Below are positions 1-4,618 of a stretch of DNA of 5,493 nucleotides, piece after piece. A model generated the notes under the pieces. That model did not search any database. It had not been told where the DNA came from and saw only the letters and a program-made list of their open reading frames with translations. The stretch spans positions 26,020 through 31,512 of the forward strand of contig JAESSB010000019.1 in assembly GCA_016764335.1 (NCBI GenBank). Direction: 5' to 3'. A program made the position numbers and the translations under genes. Origin of the DNA: Magnetovibrio sp. (GTDB taxonomy: Bacteria > Pseudomonadota > Alphaproteobacteria > Rhodospirillales > Magnetovibrionaceae). Numbering within the stretch: the first letter of the stretch is position 1; each line of letters starts with the position of its first letter.

Positions 1-842
1 CAAAAAAGGTCGGTGCCGCCAAGCTTACGAAAACCCGCATTTTCAAGGATATTTCCAAGCCGAACGGCATCATCGGCCAAGCGCTGACGCGTTTCGGTCA
101 TCCAGTCCGCATCATTCAACGCCTGAGTCCCGGCCCAAATAGCAGGTCCAGACACCGACCATGGGCCAAGTTTTTCTTTAATCTGATCCGCGATCTTCGG
201 CGTGCAAATGGCAAAGCCTAAACGGACTCCGGCCAATCCAAAAAACTTACCGAAGGATCGAAGAACGATCAGCCCGTCACGGCCCGCATGCGGCGTCACA
301 GATACATCTGACCTCACTTCGGCAAAGGCTTCGTCCACCACCAACGTTCCGCCACGTTTAAAGAGGTCGGCCGCCGTACTCAAGACGTTTTCAACCTCCT
401 GCACGCGACCATCTGGGTTGTTGGGGTGCACCACTAAGGCATAGGGCGTATCAACAACAATGTTGTTCACCTCAATCACCTCATGTTCCGCGGCAGCCCA
501 CGCCGGAGCATGTTCCCCATAAGTGGGGCTAACAATGCTCACTTGTGAAGGCTTAAATAGGGTCGGAACCAACTGGATCAAGGCTTGCGTTCCGGGGCCA
601 GCCACGATAGCGGCTTCATCCGGCACACCGTAAGCCTTACGCGCAGCGACCAATAGGGCATCCAAATCTTGTTGCAAGGGCAAGCGCTGCAAAAGCTCTA
701 ACGGACAGGCATCAACACCATACGCGGTGGGATTAATGCCGGTGGACAAATCTAGCCAGCCGTCCTTGGGCACGCCAAAGCGCGCTTCAAGGGCGAGAGG
801 ATCACCACCGTGTTCACGTGGATTTAATGCGGAAATTTTCAT
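1..842 (-). CDS. cobC: Threonine-phosphate decarboxylase CobC (CobD in Salmonella naming), 3' end cut by window edge
   Basis: This is a PLP-dependent fold-type I aminotransferase-like enzyme. The family decarboxylates L-threonine O-3-phosphate to (R)-1-amino-2-propanol phosphate, the linker joining the corrin ring to the lower nucleotide loop of cobalamin; it acts in the cytoplasm. The 280 visible residues open with MKISALNPREHGGD, then LDLSTGINP (about 30-38), which is typical of this branch. They continue with AGPGTQALIQ (81-90, cofactor phosphate region), HPNNPDG (139-145), VDEAF (169-173, Asp170 contacting the PLP ring nitrogen) and SFGKFFGLAGVRLGF (196-210), where Lys199 is the expected Schiff-base lysine. 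The family usually has about 330 residues, so roughly 50 C-terminal residues lie off the left edge. The ATG at 842 is well supported because an in-frame stop lies three codons upstream, but the ribosome binding site is weak. The gene diverges from the MarC-family gene. In related genomes cobC often adjoins cbiB (cobD), which could lie beyond the edge. A generic histidinol-phosphate aminotransferase is less likely given the N-terminal motif. Confidence 0.9.
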   Translation of the reverse strand, partial: MKISALNPREHGGDPLALEARFGVPKDGWLDLSTGINPTAYGVDACPLELLQRLPLQQDLDALLVAARKAYGVPDEAAIVAGPGTQALIQLVPTLFKPSQVSIVSPTYGEHAPAWAAAEHEVIEVNNIVVDTPYALVVHPNNPDGRVQEVENVLSTAADLFKRGGTLVVDEAFAEVRSDVSVTPHAGRDGLIVLRSFGKFFGLAGVRLGFAICTPKIADQIKEKLGPWSVSGPAIWAGTQALNDADWMTETRQRLADDAVRLGNILENAGFRKLGGTDLF

Positions 843-861
843 AGCCCAGAATTAGCCGATT

Positions 862-872
862 GTAACAGTTAC
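862..872. promoter_or_regulatory. Short inverted repeat in the cobC/marC-family divergent gap
   Basis: GTAAC and GTTAC flank a single A, making an 11-base near-perfect palindrome in the 72-base gap between the two divergent starts. It could be half of an operator or chance. No second copy was noticed in the window. The gap is too short, and lacks the conserved core I would look for, to hold a cobalamin riboswitch. Confidence 0.2.
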
Positions 873-903
873 GTCCACCGTGATAGCGTTGGCGTGCTCA
901 TTT

Positions 904-909
904 AGGAAA
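904..909 (+). promoter_or_regulatory. Ribosome binding site deciding the MarC-family start
   Basis: AGGAAA lies five bases before the ATG at 915 but runs into the in-frame ATG at 909, leaving no room for initiation there. This favours 915, two codons downstream, as the true start. Confidence 0.6.
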
Positions 910-914
910 TGTTT

Positions 915-1547
915 ATGCAAGAAATCGCTCTCGTTGCCTTTACCACCTTTTTTGCCACCATGGGGCCGGTTGATGTTGCCGCCCTTTTTGCGGCACTGAC
1001 ACCGCACAACACACCGTCAGAACGCCGAGCCACGGCTTTTAAGGGTGTTGGAATTGCCACCATCATATTGTTATTATTTGCTATTTTTGGTGAATCGGTC
1101 CTGACGCGTATGGGTATTACTCTGCCCGCCATGCGCACCGCAGGCGGCATATTGTTATTACTGATCGCCATCGACATGGTCTTTGCTCGGCAATCGGGCG
1201 GCATGACAGCGACAGAAGACGAAACCGACGAAGCTCTGAGCAAACAAGACTTATCCGTCTTCCCACTTGCTACGCCATTGATCGCTGGACCGGGCACCAT
1301 GGGGGCCGTTGTATTATTGACCGCCGAAGCCAAAGGCGACTTTATTCACTTTGCCATCGTTGTCGGAGCTTTGTTGAGCGTGCTGCTCCTGACGCTGGTT
1401 CTGTTGTTGGTCGCGGGGAAAATTCAAAAAATTCTGGGTTTGACCGGCTTGAATGTCATCAGCCGTGTGGTTGGTGTACTTTTGTCCGCCCTTGCCGTTC
1501 AATTCATTTTTGAAGGTTTAGCGGCCAGTCATCTTTTCAAACCTTAG
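915..1547 (+). CDS. MarC family (UPF0056) integral membrane protein
   Basis: The product is a polytopic inner-membrane protein of 210 residues, close to the usual 200-220 of the family. The biochemical function of the family is not established, and the old link of E. coli MarC to multiple antibiotic resistance has not held up. The family half-motifs are visible. The first helix ends in ATMGPVDVAALFAALTP (14-30), where many members have a DPxG-type loop. Helix 3 contains TAGGILLLLIAIDM (75-88). After a short acidic loop (99-112) comes FPLATPLIAGPGTMGAV (116-132), the most diagnostic segment. Two further strongly hydrophobic segments lie at about 144-167 and 181-202. With segments near 4-28 and 45-63 this makes six predicted helices. 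The start at 915 is chosen from the ribosome binding site; 909 would add two residues. A 40-base gap separates it from the DUF3253 gene, so the two may be co-transcribed. The in-frame neighbours give no functional link to cobalamin synthesis. Confidence 0.9.
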   Translation: MQEIALVAFTTFFATMGPVDVAALFAALTPHNTPSERRATAFKGVGIATIILLLFAIFGESVLTRMGITLPAMRTAGGILLLLIAIDMVFARQSGGMTATEDETDEALSKQDLSVFPLATPLIAGPGTMGAVVLLTAEAKGDFIHFAIVVGALLSVLLLTLVLLLVAGKIQKILGLTGLNVISRVVGVLLSALAVQFIFEGLAASHLFKP

Positions 1548-1587
1548 GGCCTTAACAGGCTGAATAAAGCATGCTACACACCGCGTT

Positions 1588-1929
1588 ATGACTGATGAAC
1601 TCAAAAAGAAACCCGCCAAGGATGATCCCGTTGCCACCGCCATCCTTAAAATGTTGGCCGACGATACGGTGTTGACCTTTAAAGAAATCGCTCTGCAGAT
1701 TTTTGAAGATCGCCGACGCCCAAAAGATCGTGCTGATGGCTGGCGCAAGTACATGAACGCCGTCAAACAACAAGTCTTGCATCTCGCGCGTCAAAGCCGC
1801 GTCGAAATCATGCGAAAAGGCCAAGTGGTTGATCCCCGTGATTTCAAGGGCATCGTACGGGTACGCTTAAGCAAGCCTCAAGCGACCAAAGGTGCCGCCA
1901 AACCAGAAACGACCGGACCCCAAGGCTAG
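1588..1929 (+). CDS. DUF3253 domain protein
   Basis: This is a small soluble protein of 113 residues with the full DUF3253 pattern. A helical start, ATAILKML (16-23), is followed by a helix-turn-helix-like stretch TFKEIALQIFED (30-41). Then comes the signature WRKYMNAVKQQVLHLARQSRV (52-72) and a strand-turn-strand end, MRKGQVVDP followed by GIVRVRL (75-94). The order of elements resembles a winged-helix fold, which would suggest nucleic-acid binding, but the family has no proven function. The N-terminus (KKKPAKDD) and the tail after residue 95 are low-complexity, polar and probably disordered. No clear ribosome binding site precedes the ATG at 1588. A six-codon frame starting at 1571 ends in a stop that overlaps this ATG. 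The gene follows the MarC-family gene on the same strand and converges on the Sel1 gene, with a stem-loop between them. Confidence 0.85.
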   Translation: MTDELKKKPAKDDPVATAILKMLADDTVLTFKEIALQIFEDRRRPKDRADGWRKYMNAVKQQVLHLARQSRVEIMRKGQVVDPRDFKGIVRVRLSKPQATKGAAKPETTGPQG

Positions 1930-1933
1930 TAGG

Positions 1934-1957
1934 CCGTTAATAGGCCAAGGTTAACGG
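1934..1957. terminator. Stem-loop between convergent genes, possible bidirectional terminator
   Basis: CCGTTAA (1934-1940) and TTAACGG (1951-1957) form a perfect seven-pair stem around a ten-base loop. It sits between the stop codons of the DUF3253 gene (1929) and the Sel1 gene (1965). Neither side has a run of T, so it is not a canonical intrinsic terminator. The position argues for a role in ending or protecting both transcripts. Confidence 0.4.
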
Positions 1958-1964
1958 ATCAAGA

Positions 1965-2687
1965 CTAGCGCCGAGCCTTCAAATTGGCGAGACGCTTATC
2001 CGCCGCGCCAATCTGGTAGTTGTTCATTCTTGGCAACAATTGCTTCAGCTTTAGCACGGGATCATATTTATTATGTATGGCGAGGGCTTGTGCTTGATGA
2101 GGAGCTGCACGCTTGAGCCACATATAGGCCTGAATATAATTTTGAGGCACCCCCCAGCCTTCCATATACATGGCCCCCAAAAGGTACTGCGCCGCCGCAT
2201 GGCCTTTTTTTGCAGCCTGGGTGTAAAAATGAATGGCCTTGCCATAATCTTGTTCTACCCCACGCCCGTTGAAATACAATTCGCCAAGGCGAAATTGGGA
2301 TGCTGTGTGATCGTTGAAAATTGCCGCAACTCGGTACCATTTCGCAGACCTATAATAATCTTGGCGCACTCCACCTTGGCCATTGGCATACAGCCAGCCT
2401 AACTTATACCGAGCCTCTGGGTAACCTTTTTCAGCAGATTTTTTGTACCACTTAAAGGCCGTGTTTAGATTTTTGGGTACGCCATACCCGGTCTCATACA
2501 AACGTGCTAACTCATACTGAGCCTTTTGATTCCCAGCTTTCGCTGCTGGTAAAAGAACGTTAACGTTGCTTGATGCCGTTAAATGGGCTTGCTCAGAATC
2601 AAGTCGAGCCCGACCTTGGCCAAGATACCAAAATGTACCACCCGCACATGCAAAAAGGACAATAGTTAGGAGGAAAAGGCGTTTCAT
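1965..2687 (-). CDS. Membrane-anchored Sel1-like repeat protein
   Basis: The 240-residue product begins with a positively charged start and a hydrophobic segment (MKRLFLLTIVLFACAGGTFWYL, about 1-22). This is a signal peptide or, more likely, a membrane anchor placing the rest in the periplasm. Four Sel1 repeats of about 36 residues follow, at about 53-88, 89-125, 126-162 and 163-198. Each shows the pattern A-x-Y-x-L-G/A-x-L/M-Y-x-x-G-x-G-V followed by a tyrosine- or tryptophan-rich second helix such as AFKWYKKSAEKG. Repeat 2 has one extra glycine (GQGGVRQDY). The basic C-terminal 40 residues carry no recognised domain. Sel1 repeats form alpha-alpha superhelices used as protein-binding scaffolds, so the partner cannot be named from sequence. 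A Cys14 preceded by LFA only weakly resembles a lipobox. The gene lies 30 bases after the lipoprotein gene and is probably co-transcribed with it. Its own ribosome binding site is poor, which fits dependence on the upstream gene. Confidence 0.85.
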   Translation of the reverse strand: MKRLFLLTIVLFACAGGTFWYLGQGRARLDSEQAHLTASSNVNVLLPAAKAGNQKAQYELARLYETGYGVPKNLNTAFKWYKKSAEKGYPEARYKLGWLYANGQGGVRQDYYRSAKWYRVAAIFNDHTASQFRLGELYFNGRGVEQDYGKAIHFYTQAAKKGHAAAQYLLGAMYMEGWGVPQNYIQAYMWLKRAAPHQAQALAIHNKYDPVLKLKQLLPRMNNYQIGAADKRLANLKARR

Positions 2688-2717
2688 CAGGGACTATTAA
2701 AAACCAAATTAGATGCC

Positions 2718-3059
2718 CTACAGGTTACCGATGGCCTCACCGGGTTGTCTGCTGGCTTCTGGCTTAGAATAGCACATGACATCCCCAAGGGTGCGATAGC
2801 ATGTTACTTTAGGGATCGGATTTGGCTCATCTTCAACGCAATACGTTCGGCCTTTTTCTTCACGGACCGTTGAGCAGTCTTTTCCGGTTTGAAATGACAC
2901 GATGTGATCCGCTAAAGTTTTCTTTGTTCCCATGGTCAACGCAGTACTAATGATCGATAAGTTTCCCGTCGTCTTTAACACGCTACGAGGCGCAATCGAA
3001 TAAAAATTACTGCACGCTGAGAGCATAAGACCAAAAGCCAAAAGAGCAACACTACGCAT
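2718..3059 (-). CDS. Small cysteine-rich lipoprotein of unknown function
   Basis: The 113-residue product has a clear lipoprotein signal: MRS, a hydrophobic stretch, then LSAC at 13-16, so Cys16 would be the lipidated residue and the mature protein has about 98 residues. The mature part holds a conserved-looking block, TALTMGTKKTLADHIVSF (40-57), then GKDCSTVRE, RTYCVEDEPNP, VTCYRTLG and VMCYSKPEA. That gives four cysteines arranged as two pairs that could form disulfides in the periplasm. I recall similar small lipoproteins (LADH/ISDH block, DCS-x-VR, YC, CYR-x-L, CY) as common hypothetical proteins in alphaproteobacteria. No function is known to me. The start at 3059 is well supported: AGAGGA lies seven bases upstream. 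It is the first gene of a likely two-gene unit with the Sel1 protein and is read from the AT-rich divergent region. Confidence 0.8.
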   Translation of the reverse strand: MRSVALLAFGLMLSACSNFYSIAPRSVLKTTGNLSIISTALTMGTKKTLADHIVSFQTGKDCSTVREEKGRTYCVEDEPNPIPKVTCYRTLGDVMCYSKPEASRQPGEAIGNL

Positions 3060-3066
3060 GACGACA

Positions 3067-3072
3067 TCCTCT
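3067..3072 (-). promoter_or_regulatory. Ribosome binding site of the lipoprotein gene
   Basis: AGAGGA on the minus strand lies seven bases upstream of the ATG at 3059. This is near-ideal spacing and fixes that start. Confidence 0.65.
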
Positions 3073-3086
3073 ACACGAAAAGACTT

Positions 3087-3115
3087 AATATACTATATTC
3101 TCACATCTTTATTAA
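3087..3115 (-). promoter_or_regulatory. Candidate sigma70-type promoter for the lipoprotein/Sel1 unit
   Basis: On the minus strand, TTAATA (3110-3115, four of six against TTGACA) and TATATT (3087-3092, five of six against TATAAT) are separated by 17 bases. Transcription would begin near 3080 and leave a leader of about 20 bases containing the ribosome binding site. The stretch is very AT-rich, so chance matches are easy and this is only a candidate. Confidence 0.35.
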
Positions 3116-3148
3116 CTCTATGTAAACGATAAAATCTAAACTCAACGC

Positions 3149-3177
3149 AAGACATAGCGGCCAATACCGTGTATAAC
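3149..3177 (+). promoter_or_regulatory. Candidate sigma70-type promoter for the peroxiredoxin-like gene
   Basis: AAGACA (3149-3154, four of six against TTGACA) and TATAAC (3172-3177, five of six) are separated by 17 bases, about 57 bases before the start codon at 3234. The -10 match is good and the -35 match modest. Position and spacing are what a divergent promoter region would need. Confidence 0.35.
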
Positions 3178-3216
3178 AAACAAATAATAAAATCAAACCG
3201 GGTATATCACCCTAAT

Positions 3217-3225
3217 AAGGCGGAG
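3217..3225 (+). promoter_or_regulatory. Ribosome binding site of the peroxiredoxin-like gene
   Basis: AAGGCGGAG is a strong purine-rich site. Its GGAG ends eight bases before the ATG at 3234, which settles the start. Confidence 0.65.
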
Positions 3226-3233
3226 ATAATAAC

Positions 3234-3785
3234 ATGGTTGTTGAGACCCCAATTTGCGATTTTGGCTGGAAAGCCCCGGATTTCAGCCTTCCCGCAGTGG
3301 ATGGAAAAACCTATACGCTTGACGACATAAAAGGCGAAAACGGTACGTTGATTGTTTTTATGTGCAACCATTGCCCGTATGTATTGGCGATTTTGGACCG
3401 TTTAATCCACGATATTAAAGGATTACAGGCCCAAGGCATCGGCGTGGCCGCCATCAATGCCAACGATCCGACGCAATATTCTGCCGATTCCTTTGATAAC
3501 ATGATCAAGATGGCACAAAGCAACGGCTTCACCTTTCCTTATTTGTTCGATGAAAGCCAAGATGTAGCACACGCCTATGATGCCGTTTGTACGCCCGATT
3601 TTTTCGGTTTTAACCGTGCGTCAGAACTTCAGTATCGTGGTCGTTTAGATGCATCAAATCGGTCTACACCCCCTTCAAATGCAAACAGAGAACTGTTCAA
3701 TGCCATGACCAAGGTCATCGAAACAGGTCGCGGGCCACAGGCTCAGATTGCGTCCATGGGGTGCTCAATTAAGTGGAAACTGTAA
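3234..3785 (+). CDS. Peroxiredoxin-like thioredoxin-fold protein (PRX_like1 / AhpC-TSA type)
   Basis: This is a soluble thiol protein of 183 residues, a typical length for the group, with no signal peptide, so probably cytoplasmic. The N-terminus ICDFGWKAPDFSLP (7-20) and VDGKTYTLDD (22-31) match AhpC/TSA-like domains. The active-site loop is FMCNHCPYV (42-50), a CxxC pair at Cys44 and Cys47. AAINANDP (72-79), FPYLFDESQDVAHAYDAVCTPDFFGF (101-126, with Cys119 before the cis-proline-type Pro121), YRGRLD, and the C-terminal GCSIKWKL (176-183, with Cys177) are hallmarks of this subfamily. Members are usually annotated as thioredoxin family proteins or putative thiol peroxidases; substrate and reductant are unknown. 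Because both CxxC cysteines are present, a disulfide reductase role is as plausible as peroxide reduction. It is read divergently from the lipoprotein/Sel1 pair, is followed by a 143-base gap with stem-loops, and looks monocistronic. Confidence 0.88.
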   Translation: MVVETPICDFGWKAPDFSLPAVDGKTYTLDDIKGENGTLIVFMCNHCPYVLAILDRLIHDIKGLQAQGIGVAAINANDPTQYSADSFDNMIKMAQSNGFTFPYLFDESQDVAHAYDAVCTPDFFGFNRASELQYRGRLDASNRSTPPSNANRELFNAMTKVIETGRGPQAQIASMGCSIKWKL

Positions 3786-3839
3786 GATTAACCTTTCCGC
3801 GTTTCTAACAAACTGATATTTAAAGATTTTGAGCGTTTG

Positions 3840-3858
3840 CCAAGCCGCCCGCGCTTGG
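3840..3858 (+). terminator. Stem-loop 1 after the peroxiredoxin-like gene, possible terminator
   Basis: CCAAGC (3840-3845) pairs with GCTTGG (3853-3858) around a seven-base GC-rich loop. TTATCTT follows, a weak U-tract, so it could be a poor intrinsic terminator about 55 bases after the stop codon. Confidence 0.4.
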
Positions 3859-3869
3859 TTATCTTGACG

Positions 3870-3885
3870 GGGTTCCAAGGAACCC
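3870..3885 (+). terminator. Stem-loop 2 ahead of the YfgM-like gene, terminator or leader element
   Basis: GGGTTC (3870-3875) pairs with GAACCC (3880-3885) around CAAG, a compact and stable hairpin. No T-run follows, so termination is uncertain. Its loop side (CCAAG, 3875-3879) can instead pair with CTTGG of stem-loop 1, so the two structures compete. It lies 43 bases before the start at 3929 and may belong to the leader of the yfgM-bamB transcript. Confidence 0.35.
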
Positions 3886-3918
3886 TTGAGCTTTAAATAT
3901 TTGAACAAAATGAAACGT

Positions 3919-3922
3919 GGAG
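3919..3922 (+). promoter_or_regulatory. Ribosome binding site deciding the YfgM-like GTG start
   Basis: GGAG lies six bases before GTG at 3929. The longer in-frame GTG at 3917 overlaps this motif and has no site of its own, so 3929 is the better start. Confidence 0.6.
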
Positions 3923-3928
3923 ACACCT

Positions 3929-4606
3929 GTGGCCGACAACACTAAAAACGCGACTGAAGACGCCCTTATTCGCGAAGTAAACGACGATCTGCGTGAAGAG
4001 CAAATGATGAAGCTCTGGAATCGATTTGGCGGATACATCATTGGAGCCGCCGTATTGATTGTGATCATTGTTGCGGGCTATCAAGGATGGAAGCAATACG
4101 ACACCGCGACCCGCACCAAAGAAGGTGATGGTTTTTACACGGCAACCTTGCTGGCTAAATCGGGCAAAGTCGACGATGCGATCATGGCCTTTGGGCAATT
4201 GTCTAAGAAGTCCAGCAGTGGCTACAGCACGCTGGCACAATTGCAACAAGCCGCCCTTATGGCGACCCAAGGCGACAGCAAGGGTGCTGCGGCACTGTAT
4301 CTCACGATTGCCAAGGCGAATGCTGGCGATGTTGCTTTTGGTGGTCTGGCCAATGTATTGGGCGCGATGGTGGAAATCAACACGGGCGGATATGACGTTG
4401 ACGGTATGACAATGCGCCTTCAATCTCTTTCGGATGACGGGGCCCCTTATCGCTACAGCGCACGTGAACTTTTGGCTCTTGTCGCCATGAAATCCGGCGA
4501 TAAATCAACGGCAATTGAACGTTTTAAACAACTGTCCAACGATGCAAAGGCCCCTTCCGGCATCAAAAACAGAGCCAAAAACCTCGTCCAATACTTAGGC
4601 GGCTAA
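3929..4606 (+). CDS. YfgM-like single-pass membrane TPR protein (TPR_21 family)
   Basis: With the GTG start at 3929 the product has 225 residues, starting MADNTKNATEDALIREVNDD. This is the acidic cytoplasmic tail typical of the family, containing the short helix DDLREEQMMKLWNRFGGY. One membrane helix at about 35-51 (GYIIGAAVLIVIIVAGY) is followed by a periplasmic helical region. There, paired helices such as ATLLAKSGKVDDAIMAFGQLS, STLAQLQQAALMATQGD and SARELLALVAMKSGDKSTAIERFKQL fit degenerate TPRs. E. coli YfgM is an ancillary SecYEG subunit that works with periplasmic chaperones such as PpiD. Alphaproteobacterial members are usually just called tetratricopeptide repeat proteins, so the exact role is inferred. 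The gene is followed after 12 bases by bamB, the same order as E. coli yfgM-bamB-der, which strongly supports the call. The frame can be opened four codons earlier at 3917, but the ribosome binding site favours 3929. Confidence 0.82.
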   Translation: MADNTKNATEDALIREVNDDLREEQMMKLWNRFGGYIIGAAVLIVIIVAGYQGWKQYDTATRTKEGDGFYTATLLAKSGKVDDAIMAFGQLSKKSSSGYSTLAQLQQAALMATQGDSKGAAALYLTIAKANAGDVAFGGLANVLGAMVEINTGGYDVDGMTMRLQSLSDDGAPYRYSARELLALVAMKSGDKSTAIERFKQLSNDAKAPSGIKNRAKNLVQYLGG

Positions 4607-4610
4607 AGGA
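4606..4610 (+). promoter_or_regulatory. Ribosome binding site of bamB, overlapping the upstream stop
   Basis: AAGGA overlaps the last base of the YfgM-like stop codon (4604-4606) and lies eight bases before the GTG at 4619. Terminating ribosomes could feed the next start, so the two genes are probably translationally linked. Confidence 0.6.
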
Positions 4611-4618
4611 TATTATCG

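Noticed and set aside
202..444. Plus-strand 80-codon frame inside cobC
   Set aside because: It is the shadow of cobC in the other strand, covering the PLP-lysine region, with a low-complexity product and no binding site.
843..914. Possible cobalamin riboswitch upstream of cobC
   Set aside because: The gap is only 72 bases, too short for the roughly 200-base element, and no B12-box-like core is visible on the minus strand.
902..1333. Long minus-strand open frame (143 codons) opposite the MarC-family gene
   Set aside because: It lies wholly antisense to a well-recognised membrane protein and has no recognisable domain. Its composition is what the reverse complement of hydrophobic codons gives.
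2640..2687. Lipobox at Cys14 of the Sel1-repeat protein
   Set aside because: The residues before Cys14 are LFA, with Phe at -2, which is a poor match. The hydrophobic stretch continues past the cysteine to about residue 22, which fits a membrane anchor better.
1965..3059. Lipoprotein/Sel1 pair as horizontally acquired DNA
   Set aside because: Hand counts over a few 60-base lines give near 50% G+C in the pair against about 55-60% in bamB. This is a mild difference, and no integrase, tRNA or flanking repeat is seen.
3893..4423. Minus-strand open frame of 176 codons opposite the YfgM-like gene
   Set aside because: It is antisense to a gene supported by family match, synteny and ribosome binding site. 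The product shows no domain and crosses the gap with the stem-loops.
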